64,000 bases of DNA. Origin: Cupriavidus numazuensis (GTDB taxonomy: Bacteria > Pseudomonadota > Gammaproteobacteria > Burkholderiales > Burkholderiaceae). The position numbers and the translations under genes were made by a program. Position 1 is the first letter of the stretch, and every line of letters starts with the position of its first letter. The notes beneath the pieces were generated by a model. It was not told where the DNA came from. It did no database searches and was given only the letters and a program-made list of their open reading frames with translations. The stretch is taken from the NCBI RefSeq assembly GCF_905397435.1, contig NZ_CAJPVI010000021.1:1-64000 (forward strand). The letters are read 5' to 3'. Positions 1-10,521 of the stretch are shown one piece after another.

Positions 1-114
1 AATTCGCCCCTTTGGGGCAACCAAAACGCGTTTTTGGTTACTTTTGTCGCTCGGACAAAAGTGACTCGCCGGCTACGCCGGCGAAACAGCCGCGCCTGCC
101 AAGAGCGATAACCC
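1..114 (-). repeat. End fragment of TIR-type repeat element
   Basis: The first ~114 bases are the reverse complement of the left end of the repeat element at 9272-9975. They carry the same run of small inverted repeats: the GCCCC/GGGGC and CCAAAA/TTTTGG hairpins, the ACTTTTGTC/GACAAAAGT hairpin and the GCCGGCTACGCCGGC palindrome, followed by the outer sequence reading CTTGGCAGGCGC on the minus strand. The rest of this element copy would lie left of the window. No coding sequence is supported here. Confidence 0.75.
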
Positions 115-134
115 AGCCCGAACAACAAGCCCCC

Positions 135-182
135 GCCGGCTACGCCGGCGAAACAGCAACGCATGCCAAGAGCGATAACCCC
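135..182 (-). repeat. Second, partial copy of the element outer end
   Basis: A ~48-bp stretch repeats the outer part of the neighbouring fragment (positions 68-114): the GCCGGCTACGCCGGC palindrome, GAAACAGC, then GCCAAGAGCGATAACC. A similar extra outer-end copy lies beside the other element copies (9203-9252 and 49041-49134), so partial tandem duplication of the terminus seems usual for this family. Confidence 0.65.
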
Positions 183-204
183 CGCAATTCAGCGATGACC
201 CTAA

Positions 205-239
205 AAAAAGCGCCCGACGCCGCCACAGCGGAGTCGGGC
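205..239 (-). terminator. Rho-independent terminator after DUF883 gene
   Basis: On the minus strand a GCCCGAC/GTCGGGC stem with a 14-base loop is followed by a run of seven T residues (A-run at about 203-209 on the plus strand). It lies about 80 bases past the stop of the DUF883 gene and fits as its terminator. Confidence 0.7.
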
Positions 240-320
240 TTCCGGATCGTGGATGTCTTCCGGACAAGGGGGGAATGTTGCTACTGGCCATCGCGCCTGC
301 CCGCGCACGGCCGCAGCGTG

Positions 321-740
321 CTACTCCCGGTGATTGCGAGTGGCGAGCAACAGCCCGATCAGCGCACCGATCGCGGCAGCGAGTCCCACTGCCTTGAGCG
401 GGGATTCGGCCACGCGCTGCTGGGCGTGCACGACGGCACCGTCCATGCGCTCGCGCACCTGGGTTACGCCCTCACCGGCCTGCGCCCTCAGGCGCTCCGT
501 CATTTCACTGGCCCGCGCGCGCAAGCGGCGGCCGGCGTTCAGGCTTTGCTCCGATCCTTCGCTCGCCAGCACTTCGATGGTGTGCTGAAGCTGCGAGATC
601 AGCGACTTCACCTCGTCCGAGATGGGCCCTGCCGCGTCGCGCGTATCGCGTGCGGCGTGCCGGATCCGGCGAATGGTGCTGTCGGCGCTATCGGCGAGGT
701 GGGTGATTTCCTTCCGGACTTTCGGATTCTGCGTCAGCAT
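321..740 (-). CDS. DUF883 (ElaB/YqjD-like) membrane-anchored protein
   Basis: A 139-residue protein with a long charged helical body (about residues 10-110, rich in Ala, Arg and Glu, likely coiled coil) and one C-terminal hydrophobic segment (about 115-133) followed by a short basic tail. This is the layout of the ElaB/YqjD/DUF883 family, whose E. coli members sit on the inner membrane through a C-terminal anchor and bind ribosomes in stationary phase. The start follows a GGAG-like site. It lies just downstream of the DUF1328 gene on the same strand, and both are typical stress-induced small membrane proteins, so co-expression is likely. Family assignment rests on architecture; ribosome binding is known for the family and not shown here. 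Confidence 0.8.
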   Translation of the reverse strand: MLTQNPKVRKEITHLADSADSTIRRIRHAARDTRDAAGPISDEVKSLISQLQHTIEVLASEGSEQSLNAGRRLRARASEMTERLRAQAGEGVTQVRERMDGAVVHAQQRVAESPLKAVGLAAAIGALIGLLLATRNHRE

Positions 741-780
741 GGGCTCTCCTCAGGACGTGGGGGCACAGGTCAGGGCGGCG

Positions 781-945
781 TCACCGTCTGCGGACCAGAC
801 CCATCACGGCGGTAACCAGAGCCACGATCAGGAAGATGAAGAACAGGATCTTGGCGATCTCGACGGCGCCGGCAGCAATACCGCCAAAGCCGAAGACCGC
901 GGCGATCAGCGCGATAACGAAAAAGACGAGTGCATATTGCAGCAT
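781..945 (-). CDS. DUF1328 (YtjA-like) small membrane protein
   Basis: A 54-residue ORF starting [16 protein letters not shown] with two hydrophobic segments (about 3-25 and 31-50) separated by a short GAVEIAK loop and ending in VRRR. Length, the Gly-Phe-Gly-Gly-Ile-Ala turn and the basic tail match DUF1328/YtjA proteins. Their function is unknown; they are often induced by osmotic or envelope stress. A longer ORF in another frame over this region is a shadow. The gene precedes the DUF883 gene by 40 bases on the same strand, suggesting one transcript. Confidence 0.85.
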   Translation of the reverse strand: MLQYALVFFVIALIAAVFGFGGIAAGAVEIAKILFFIFLIVALVTAVMGLVRRR

Positions 946-1152
946 GACTGGACTCCCGATGGGGGCGAAGCCTGCCCGCCTGGCGGACCGGATCGCCGGT
1001 TAGGGCTTGCGCGGTGACGAACAAGCTCATAGCCTCATCGTAGGAAGCCCGCCCCGGCGCAGACACCGACAGCGGGCCGATTCCGCTGTCAGCCAAGTCC
1101 TACAGTGCCGGCCCGGAGCGCCGCGTGCAGCGTCGAATCGGGCATGCCGAAA

Positions 1153-1181
1153 GTGGCCGCGGCCACCTTAAATGGTTGACC
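1153..1181 (+). promoter_or_regulatory. Palindrome and possible -35 upstream of kinase gene
   Basis: The ~300-base stretch 946-1246 has no supported gene. Within it a perfect 14-bp palindrome GTGGCCGCGGCCAC (1153-1166) is followed by TTGACC (1176-1181), which could be a -35 box for the histidine kinase gene starting at 1247. No convincing -10 box was found at the expected spacing, so this is a weak call. Confidence 0.25.
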
Positions 1182-1246
1182 TCGCCGTGAGGATGTGATC
1201 CCATGGCCGCACCCCGGCGGCAAGCGCCCCACCGAGGAATTGCCTC

Positions 1247-2647
1247 ATGTTCAAGCAGTCTTTCCTTCCGCATACCCTGCTGCTCGCTGGCGGCATCCTG
1301 CTGACCCTGGCCGTGCTGGTCGCTTCCGAGACCGGCAACGTGCGCCTGCGCGAGAGCTACAACGAAGTCATCCGCTCGCAGCGCGTGCAGACGCAACTGG
1401 CCGCGCTCAACGGCGAACTGGTCAATGCCGAAGCTGGCCAGCGCGGCTTCCTGCTGACCGGCAAGGACAGCTACCTGGATCCCTATTACGAGGCCCTGCC
1501 GCGCATCAACGAGCTGATGGCGCACATCCGCGCCGACTACGCGACCGATCCCGAAGCGCTGCAGATGTTCGGCGAGACCTCCAAGCAGATCAGCAGCAAG
1601 CTCAACGAGATGGCGCTGACGCTGCTGTACGGCAAGCGCGACCTGGCGGTGGCGCTGGACCTGGTACGCACCGACTACGGCAAGCAGACCATGGACAACG
1701 CGCGCCGCGGCCTGGACCGGCTGCAGGCGCGCGAAGCCGATACCGTCGCGCACCGGCTGGAGGGCGCCGAGCGCGACGTGCAGCTTTCGCGCTATGGCAT
1801 CGCCTTGCTGACCGCCATCAACATCGTGCTGCTGATCGCCGTCGGACTCGGCCATGCCAAGCGCCTGACCATGTCGGAGGGGGCGCGCGCGCAAGCCGAG
1901 GAGGAAGGCCTGCGGCTCGATCGCAAGGTGCGCGCGCGCACACGCCAGCTATCGGCGCTCGCGGGCCACCTGCAGCGTGTGACGGAGGACGAGAAGACCC
2001 GGCTCGCGCGCGAACTGCACGACGAACTCGGCGCGATCCTGACGGCCATCAAGCTGGACTTGCACTGGGTGCGCCGGCGCGTACAGGAAAGCCAGCCCGA
2101 AGCCGCCGACAAGCTGTCGCGCGTGATGCTGCACGTGGATCAGGGCATCCAGATCAAGCGCCGCCTGATCGAGGATTTGCGGCCGACCGTACTGCTCAAC
2201 CTCGGCCTGCGTGCCGCCCTGCTCCAGCTGGTCGAGGACGTCGCCGCGCGCAATCACTGGGAATCCGAAATCAGCGTGCCGGAAGAACTGCCACGCCTGC
2301 GCGACGACGCGGCGATCGCGCTCTACCGCATCGCGCAGGAATCGCTCACCAATGCCAGCAAATATTCGCAGGCCACGCATATCCGGCTGTCGGTCGGCTA
2401 CACCGACGAACAGCTGACGCTGACCGTTCACGACGACGGCAAGGGCCTGCCGCCCGATTTCGATGCCGGCAGCACCGCGGGACACCATGGCCTGCTCGGC
2501 ATGGAGCAACGCGTGACAGCGCTGGGCGGCAGCATGGACATCGTGTCGTCGCCCAATACCGGCGTAAGCATCTGTGTAGAAGTACCGCTCACCGCATCGG
2601 TGCTGGCCCCGGCGGAAGAACCGATCGGCGAGACGCAGCCGGAATAG
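1247..2647 (+). CDS. Sensor histidine kinase, CHASE3-like sensor, HisKA_3 type
   Basis: A 466-residue membrane kinase. Transmembrane segments at about 8-26 and 183-203 enclose a periplasmic helical region of ~155 residues with the NAEAGQRGFLLTG sequence typical of CHASE3 sensors. A coiled linker (210-240) leads to the HisKA_3 dimerisation/phosphoacceptor region with ARELHDELG (phospho-His about residue 258). A HATPase_c domain follows, with an N-box (AQESLTNASKYS), DDGKGLP and GLLGMEQR. This is the NarX/DegS class that phosphorylates NarL/FixJ regulators. A GAGGAA ribosome site precedes the ATG by 7 bases. It converges on two response-regulator genes on the other strand, its likely partners. 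The signal sensed is unknown. A longer overlapping ORF in a different frame (from 1195) is a shadow. Confidence 0.9.
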   Translation: MFKQSFLPHTLLLAGGILLTLAVLVASETGNVRLRESYNEVIRSQRVQTQLAALNGELVNAEAGQRGFLLTGKDSYLDPYYEALPRINELMAHIRADYATDPEALQMFGETSKQISSKLNEMALTLLYGKRDLAVALDLVRTDYGKQTMDNARRGLDRLQAREADTVAHRLEGAERDVQLSRYGIALLTAINIVLLIAVGLGHAKRLTMSEGARAQAEEEGLRLDRKVRARTRQLSALAGHLQRVTEDEKTRLARELHDELGAILTAIKLDLHWVRRRVQESQPEAADKLSRVMLHVDQGIQIKRRLIEDLRPTVLLNLGLRAALLQLVEDVAARNHWESEISVPEELPRLRDDAAIALYRIAQESLTNASKYSQATHIRLSVGYTDEQLTLTVHDDGKGLPPDFDAGSTAGHHGLLGMEQRVTALGGSMDIVSSPNTGVSICVEVPLTASVLAPAEEPIGETQPE

Positions 2648-2694
2648 CGGGAAATACGGAATAGCGGGAAATACGGCAAGTACGGGAAATGCGG
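2643..2694. repeat. Three 17-bp tandem repeats between convergent genes
   Basis: The unit AATAGCGGGAAATACGG occurs twice without change (2643-2659 and 2660-2676), followed by a degenerate third copy (2677-2694). The first unit contains the stop codon of the kinase gene. No T-rich hairpin terminator is apparent. The repeats lie in the gap between convergent genes. Confidence 0.8.
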
Positions 2695-2718
2695 GGAGTC
2701 TGGAGAGGCAGACGCGCC

Positions 2719-3129
2719 TCAGGCACCTGCGGCCGCGCGCTCCTCGATTACGCGGAACACCTGCTCGAGCTCCAGCGACTTGTCGAAGAAGTAATCCGCC
2801 CCGGCTTCGGCGCACTGGTTCCGGTACACGGACACCTGCGCGTGGTTCGTATAGACGATGCGCAGGCCGGGAAGATGTTCGCGCTGCATGACGCGCAGCA
2901 CGTTGATGCCGTTGCCCTGCCGTAGCTGCAGGTCGACGATGACCACGTCATACGGCTTGTCGCCGGCGATCATGCGCACCGCCATGGCCTCGGTATCGGC
3001 CCAGTCGACGCTTTGCACATACGGAAAGTCGTTCAGGTATTCGAGGAGCATGCCCCGCAGGACTGCCGAATCCTCGATCAGCAGTACGCGCAGTGCCCGG
3101 TATGGGGAGTTCGAAGCCTGCTCCGACAT
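2719..3129 (-). CDS. Single-domain response regulator (CheY-like receiver)
   Basis: A 136-residue receiver domain with no output domain. Visible features are the acidic pair E19/D20, the phosphoacceptor D66 in VVIVDLQLRQGNG, a Thr at the conserved switch position (VYTNH) and the conserved Lys in FFDKS near residue 117. Such stand-alone receivers act by protein-protein contacts or as phosphate sinks. It lies 71 bases downstream of the NarL-type regulator gene on the same strand and faces the histidine kinase, so the three probably form one signalling set. The binding partner cannot be read from sequence. Confidence 0.85.
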   Translation of the reverse strand: MSEQASNSPYRALRVLLIEDSAVLRGMLLEYLNDFPYVQSVDWADTEAMAVRMIAGDKPYDVVIVDLQLRQGNGINVLRVMQREHLPGLRIVYTNHAQVSVYRNQCAEAGADYFFDKSLELEQVFRVIEERAAAGA

Positions 3130-3200
3130 TCTTCAAAAACGTTCAGTGGGACGGTTCACCCGGCGCGTGATGCAGCGTTCGCGCCGGGATCTCCTGGCCG

Positions 3201-3833
3201 TCATTCGACCAGGCCGTTCTTGATGGCGTAGTAGGTCAGGTCCGCGTTGGTTTTCATGCCCATTTTCTCCAGGATGCGCGATCGGTAAGTGCTGACGGTC
3301 TTCACGCTCAGGAAGAGTTCGTCCGCGATGACCGATACCGACTGGCCGCGTGACAGCTTGCAGAAGATCTGGAACTCGCGCTCGGACAGCATCTGGTGCA
3401 CCGGCTGTTCGGTCGGCTTGTCGAGGCCGCCGATCAGCAGGTCCGCCACAGCCGCGCTGACATAGCGGCGGCCCTGGGCCACGGTGCGAATGGCCTTGAC
3501 CAGGTCATCCGGCGCGCTTTCCTTGGTGAGGTAACCCGAAGCGCCCGCGCGGATCAGGTTGATCGCGTACTGGTCTTCGGGATAGGTCGACAGGATCAGC
3601 ACAGGCAGGTCAGGCTTGCGCTGGCGGATCAGTTTGAGCACATCGATGCCGTTGCGCTCGGGCATCGAGATGTCGAGCACCAGCACGTCGAATTCGCCGT
3701 CGCGCAATTTCGCCATGACTTCGTCGCCGCTGCCGGCCTCGCCGGTGACCTGGATATCGGGTTCGTCAGCAAGAAACTGGCGCAGCCCTGCGCGAACAAT
3801 CTCGTGATCATCGGCGATCAGGACGCGGATCAT
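3201..3833 (-). CDS. NarL/FixJ-family response regulator
   Basis: A 210-residue two-domain regulator: receiver (1-120) with acidic pair in IADDHE, phosphoacceptor Asp about residue 54 (VLVLDISMPERNG) and Lys in LTKES, then a LuxR-type helix-turn-helix (about 143-205, LSEREFQIFCKLSRG...SVKTVSTYRSRILEKM). BvgA and UvrY are family examples. The start chosen is MIRVLIADD, because a GGAG site lies 6 bases upstream; another ATG one codon earlier and a GTG four codons earlier are possible. It is the likely transcriptional output of the neighbouring HisKA_3 kinase. Target genes are unknown. Confidence 0.88.
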   Translation of the reverse strand: MIRVLIADDHEIVRAGLRQFLADEPDIQVTGEAGSGDEVMAKLRDGEFDVLVLDISMPERNGIDVLKLIRQRKPDLPVLILSTYPEDQYAINLIRAGASGYLTKESAPDDLVKAIRTVAQGRRYVSAAVADLLIGGLDKPTEQPVHQMLSEREFQIFCKLSRGQSVSVIADELFLSVKTVSTYRSRILEKMGMKTNADLTYYAIKNGLVE

Positions 3834-4053
3834 CATGGGCTCCACTGGTGGGGCTTTCGCCTAATAAATTCGGGTGCAGGCGGAACCGCTTGCCGTGTAA
3901 GCATTGTAGTGCCGCCAGGCGCCGCGGACTGTCGGTGTCAGGCTGACATGGAGTGCGTTACCGCAGTGCCGCAGAAAGGGACGGGGAATCAGGGATCGGA
4001 AAAGCGGCACAGGCACCGCTCCGCCTGCACACATGCGCAATCGGCCGCACAAA

Positions 4054-4091
4054 AGCAAAGCGGGACGGCTGGAGGTCCGTCCCGCTTTGCT
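4054..4091 (-). terminator. Bidirectional hairpin terminator
   Basis: A perfect 15-bp stem (AGCAAAGCGGGACGG and its complement) with an 8-base loop. Minus-strand transcription would end in TTTGCTTTTGTG, fitting termination of the Ala/Lys-rich gene that stops at 4179. The rest of 3834-4178 shows no supported gene. Confidence 0.7.
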
Positions 4092-4178
4092 GGGGTGCTG
4101 CGGTGCACTGCGGTGCATGAAACCGCTTGGGGCCAGTCCGGGCCCGAGGCGGCTGAGGCCGGCCGCGCCGGCCCCGGC

Positions 4179-4532
4179 TTACTGGACCTTGGCGCCCGCG
4201 TCGGCGCCCGCGCTTGCGCCCAGGGTCGCGTCAGTCTTGTCCTTCTTGTGCGACTTTGCGCTGTGCTTGCTCTTGGCCTTTCCGGCGTCGGCCTTCGCAG
4301 GCTCTGCCGGGGTGGCAGGAGTGGCCGGCGTTGCCGCCGCGCTCTTGTCCAGCGAAGTCGATGCGCCTACGCCCGCGCTGGTGCCCCCGACCGGAGCCGG
4401 CGCATTCACGGCGGCGCCGACATCGGCCTTGACACCCGCGTTGCCGGCGGTAGTGCCCGTACCTTGCGCCATGGCCAGCGACGAAGCAGCAGCGATCGAC
4501 AGGGCGGACAGGGAGATCAGCAGTTTCTTCAT
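4179..4532 (-). CDS. Exported Ala/Lys-rich low-complexity protein
   Basis: A 117-residue protein with a clear Sec signal peptide (MKKLLISLSALSIAAASSLAMAQ, cleavage after AMA near residue 22), followed by a low-complexity chain rich in Ala, Gly, Thr and Val, an ATPATPATPAEPAK stretch and a lysine/histidine-rich segment (KAKSKHSAKSHKKDK). No domain is recognised. A GGAG-type site (AAAGGAGCC) precedes the start. Short Ala/Lys exported proteins of this kind are common in Burkholderiaceae and uncharacterised; a periplasmic or surface role is inferred only from the signal peptide. The 263 bases upstream (4533-4795) show no gene. Confidence 0.7.
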   Translation of the reverse strand: MKKLLISLSALSIAAASSLAMAQGTGTTAGNAGVKADVGAAVNAPAPVGGTSAGVGASTSLDKSAAATPATPATPAEPAKADAGKAKSKHSAKSHKKDKTDATLGASAGADAGAKVQ

Positions 4533-4795
4533 GGAAAGGCTCCTTTCAGGGTGATCCGCTGCGAAATATTCGCTGCGGCATCCACGCTGTTGTTCACGTG
4601 AACTTGGAGCCAGTCTAGGGGTGCGACCGCTTCCGGTCTGTGAGCGATTGCAATGCAGTGTAAGGAGTTGTGAAGCGGCGCGAACGCCGCTCAGGGCACG
4701 GAGATGCTGCGATGCAAGGCGAATTTCCCTGCCGCATCAAGGACCTGCGCCAGAGCAGGCGCCGCGCGATAGCGGCGCCCCGGCGACGCATGCGG

Positions 4796-7543
<2,748 letters not shown>

Positions 7544-7562
7544 GTGTTCTTGTCTCGCTGGC

Positions 7563-8618
7563 TCAGGCGGCTTCGCTGTACTGGCCCGGCCACGTGCGCG
7601 GGTTCCGCTTCGCCATGCGCTCGGCGATGGCGGCAATGTGTTCAGGCGTGGTGCCGCAGCAGCCGCCCACCAGGTTCACCAGCCCGGAGGCGGCAAATTC
7701 ATCGACCAGCGACGAAGTGACTTCCGGCGTCTCGTCGAAGCCGGTTTCGCTCATCGGGTTCGGCAGGCCCGCGTTCGGGTAGCACGAAATCGCCACGTCG
7801 CAGACCTTCGCCAGTTCGGCGATGTACGGACGCATCAGCGTCGCGCCCAGCGCGCAGTTCAGGCCGAACGTGACGGGCTTCACATGGCGCAGGCTGTTCC
7901 AGAAGGCTTCGACGGTCTGGCCCGACAGAATGCGGCCCGAGGCATCGGTCACGGTGCCGGAGATCATCACGGGCAGGCGCTCGCCGGTGTCCTCGAACAG
8001 CTGGTCGATCGCGAACAGGCAAGCCTTGGCGTTCAGCGTATCGAAGATCGTCTCCACGAGGAACACATCGGCGCCGCCATCGAGCAAACCCTTGCCTTGC
8101 TCGTAGTAGGACTCGCGCAGTTCTTCGAACGTGATATTGCGCGCGCCCGGATCGTTCACGTCGGGCGAGATGCTGGCGGTCTTCGGCGTCGGGCCGAACG
8201 CGCCGGCAACGAAGCGCGGCTTGTCGGGCGTGCTGTACTTGTCGCAAGCCGCGCGCGCGAGCTTCGCGGCTTCGACATTCATCTCGTACGCGAGCTCGGC
8301 CATCTTGTAGTCCTCCTGCGCCACACTCGTGGCACCGAAGGTATTGGTCTCGATGATGTCCGCGCCGGCGGCGAGGTACTGCTCGTGAATTTCGCTGATG
8401 ACCTGCGGGCGCGTCAGCAGCAGCAATTCGTTGTTGCCCTTCACGTCCACCTTGTGTTCCGCGAACCGCTCGCCGCGATAGTCGGCCTCGGTCAGTTTGT
8501 AGCGCTGGATCATGGTGCCCATGGCGCCGTCCAGGATCAGGATGCGCTCGCGCAGCAGCCGGGGCAGATTGGCAGCCCGTGTATAGGGACGCACGGAGGG
8601 TTGTTCAGGGGCACTCAT
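7563..8618 (-). CDS. metH: Methionine synthase, homocysteine-binding module
   Basis: A 351-residue homocysteine S-methyltransferase domain, equal to the N-terminal module of E. coli MetH. The zinc-binding cysteines are visible: C255 in GLNCALG and C320/C321 in [10 protein letters not shown]. The DGAMGTMIQ start of the barrel is present near residue 30. It needs the downstream cobalamin protein to receive the methyl group, so the two gene products must form a complex. The gene begins 167 bases from the divergent rhodanese gene. No cobalamin, SAM or SAH riboswitch could be recognised in that gap by eye. Confidence 0.95.
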   Translation of the reverse strand: MSAPEQPSVRPYTRAANLPRLLRERILILDGAMGTMIQRYKLTEADYRGERFAEHKVDVKGNNELLLLTRPQVISEIHEQYLAAGADIIETNTFGATSVAQEDYKMAELAYEMNVEAAKLARAACDKYSTPDKPRFVAGAFGPTPKTASISPDVNDPGARNITFEELRESYYEQGKGLLDGGADVFLVETIFDTLNAKACLFAIDQLFEDTGERLPVMISGTVTDASGRILSGQTVEAFWNSLRHVKPVTFGLNCALGATLMRPYIAELAKVCDVAISCYPNAGLPNPMSETGFDETPEVTSSLVDEFAASGLVNLVGGCCGTTPEHIAAIAERMAKRNPRTWPGQYSEAA

Positions 8619-8785
8619 GGCGGGGACTGTTAGAAGGCGGGACGGATCGTCAAGACGACGATTTTATCAGGTGCATCAAGGCCTTGCGGGCATGGCAGGT
8701 TGCCTGTGCGGGGGCTGCGGGCCTACACTGAGAGACGTAACGATCACCAATTGCCGGCGGTTGCGCTGGCTATCCCCGCACTGCC

Positions 8786-9178
8786 ATGGAACACCTCAGC
8801 CCCGCCGACGCCCAGGCCCTGTTGCAGCAATCGCCTGATGCCCTGTTCATCGACTGCCGCAGCGAGATGGAATACCTGTTCGTCGGGCATCCCAAAGGGG
8901 CCCATAACGTGCCTTGGAACGACGGGCCGGACTGGGAAGTGAATCCGCATTTCGTCCAGGTCGTGAAGAAGCTTGCAGGGCAGGCGTCGGCGCGGCCGGT
9001 GCTGTTGATTTGCCGCAGCGGCAATCGCTCGACCGCCGCGGCGCGTGCGCTGGAAGGGGCTGGGTTTTCGAATGTTTATAACGTTCTGCATGGATTTGAA
9101 GGGGATCTCGATGCCGAGCGACACCGGAATACGGTGAATGGGTGGAGGTTTGAGGGGTTGGAGTGGGAGCAGTATTGA
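8786..9178 (+). CDS. Rhodanese-like sulfurtransferase
   Basis: A 130-residue single rhodanese domain with LFIDCRSEMEY near the start and the active-site loop CRSGNRS (C76). The loop size matches sulfurtransferases and not the longer Cdc25-type loop. It probably moves sulfane sulfur as a persulfide on C76; the acceptor is unknown. The gene is divergent from metH and followed directly by the repeat element region. Confidence 0.88.
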   Translation: MEHLSPADAQALLQQSPDALFIDCRSEMEYLFVGHPKGAHNVPWNDGPDWEVNPHFVQVVKKLAGQASARPVLLICRSGNRSTAAARALEGAGFSNVYNVLHGFEGDLDAERHRNTVNGWRFEGLEWEQY

Positions 9179-9202
9179 GTTTGAGGGGGTTGGGCTTTCG
9201 TT

Positions 9203-9252
9203 CTTGGCAGGCGCCGCTGTTTCGCCGGCGTAGCCGGCGGGGGGTTTTGTGG
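9203..9252 (+). repeat. Partial outer-end copy beside repeat element
   Basis: A short copy of the element terminus (CTTGGCAGGCGC, CTGTTTCGCCGG, CGTAGCCGGCGG) directly precedes the full element. It matches the duplicated termini seen at 135-182 and 49041-49134. Confidence 0.65.
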
Positions 9253-9271
9253 TTGGGGCCGGGTTATCGCT

Positions 9272-9975
9272 CTTGGCAGGCGCTGCTGTTTCGCCGGCGT
9301 AGCCGGCGAGTCACTTTTGTCCGAGCGACAAAAGTAACCAAAAACGCGTTTTGGTTGCCCCAAAGGGGCGAATTTTTATCGTAGTGTGCTGAGGGTGTTG
9401 TACGGGTATGGGCTTCAGAGTGAATTACGCTGCCTGCCGCGTGGGGCACCACCGTGGCCAGAATTACAGCGCTGATTGAACGAGCCCTGCAAGCGTCTGT
9501 GGCCCCTGCTGCGAGCGATATCGTGTGATCGCCTTCGGCTGCGCTGCGCGCAGAGCCCTAGTCTGAGCACGCAGGCCCAGGGCAAACCAGGCCCGGGTGA
9601 AGATGCCGCGCTTGCATGCGCGCAGAGATAGGAAATTGGGACTCGGGCGCCGGCGACGCTGATGAGCTTGCACCCAGACGACGACGTGCGCGCAGCGCAG
9701 CCGAAGGCGTCCCACCACTGACCTGGTTGGAACGCTGTACCCGAGTCCGTCTTGGGGATCGTCCAAAAGTCGTGCCGCGTGAGGCACAGGTTCTGACTCA
9801 CATGGCGTAGCAGGGTCGAACGGCCGACCACCATCGCAGGCGTCCAAAGCCGTTTGAACCGCTGCCGCCGTAGAATTGATGGCCAGCGGCAACGACGCGC
9901 TTTTTGGTTACTTTTTGTCGCTCGGACAAAAAGTGACTCGCCGGCTACGCCGGCGAAACAGCCGCGCCCGCCAAG
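9272..9975. repeat. 704-bp repeat element with ~73-bp terminal inverted repeats (copy A)
   Basis: The ends at 9272-9344 and 9901-9975 are near-perfect inverted copies of each other, starting CTTGGC(A/G)GGCGC and containing the GCCGGC palindrome and the ACTTTTGTC/GACAAAAGT hairpin. The interior is almost identical to 49167-49867 (copy B), apart from scattered substitutions and a 4-base insertion in A (CTTG near 9611). It also holds a 23-bp internal inverted repeat (9530-9552 with 9687-9709). ORFs inside are frame-shifted between copies and look non-coding. No transposase is present, so this resembles a non-autonomous (MITE-like) element. It sits between the convergent rhodanese and DUF3567 genes. 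Confidence 0.8.
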
Positions 9976-10002
9976 CACCCCCAACTCTTCAAACCCAAAA
10001 GC

Positions 10003-10027
10003 AAAACGCCCGCTAACTAGCGGGCGT
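10003..10027 (-). terminator. Terminator of DUF3567 gene
   Basis: An ACGCCCGCT/AGCGGGCGT stem with a very short loop; on the minus strand it is followed by TTTTGCTTTTGGG. It lies 21 bases past the DUF3567 stop codon. Confidence 0.75.
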
Positions 10028-10047
10028 CCAAATCACATCCCAAAACC

Positions 10048-10305
10048 TTAATGCATCACCAACGGATGCGTCATCACCGTATCGAACTTCCCAAGAAAGT
10101 CATCAACCTCCTCGACTGACGGCTCGCTTTCAATCAATCTCTGGACGTCGGCGCGGAAATTCTCGGCCAGCTTCCCGCCAAGAAAAATCTCCCGCTTCAT
10201 ATTCTTGTCGACGATTTCATAACCACCGAATTCGAGAGGCGCTTGCTCGACATCTGCGCCAAACTCAACGATGCAGTAGTTGTCGCTGTTGTAGATCATT
10301 TGCAT
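10048..10305 (-). CDS. DUF3567 family protein
   Basis: An 85-residue soluble protein starting MQMIYNSDNYCIVEFG and ending THPLVMH. The N-terminal phrase and length match the betaproteobacterial DUF3567 family, which has no known function. The start was set at MQM because a perfect GGAGGT site lies 5 bases upstream; a 15-codon extension would run through that site. It is a single-gene unit with its own terminator. The 216 bases upstream (10306-10521) show no gene. Confidence 0.8.
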   Translation of the reverse strand: MQMIYNSDNYCIVEFGADVEQAPLEFGGYEIVDKNMKREIFLGGKLAENFRADVQRLIESEPSVEEVDDFLGKFDTVMTHPLVMH

Positions 10306-10521
10306 GGCACACCTCCTTGCGTCATGGTTGGGGCGGCCGGCCTTTTTCATTGTTGCCGTTGAGCGGGGCGCGGCGTCGTTACCTCCAAGCTAGGGGCGGC
10401 CACGGCAATTTCAAGTTTTGCGTGCGGGCCGCCGTACGGATACAGCGTTTTCTGCCTTTATAAGTTGGGCAACGGCAACACCAACAAGTTTCTTGAGGTT
10501 TGGACACCAGTGTGTTGTGCC

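Noticed and set aside
1195..2664. 489-codon frame overlapping the kinase gene
   Set aside because: Arg/Ala/Pro-rich shadow in another frame; the kinase frame has all catalytic motifs and a ribosome site.
8619..8785. Possible riboswitch ahead of metH
   Set aside because: No cobalamin, SAM or SAH consensus parts could be matched by eye; a covariance-model search would decide.
9415..9984. Minus-strand ORF inside repeat copy A and its counterpart at 49206-49784
   Set aside because: The two copies are shifted in frame by an insertion and start differently, so no protein is conserved.
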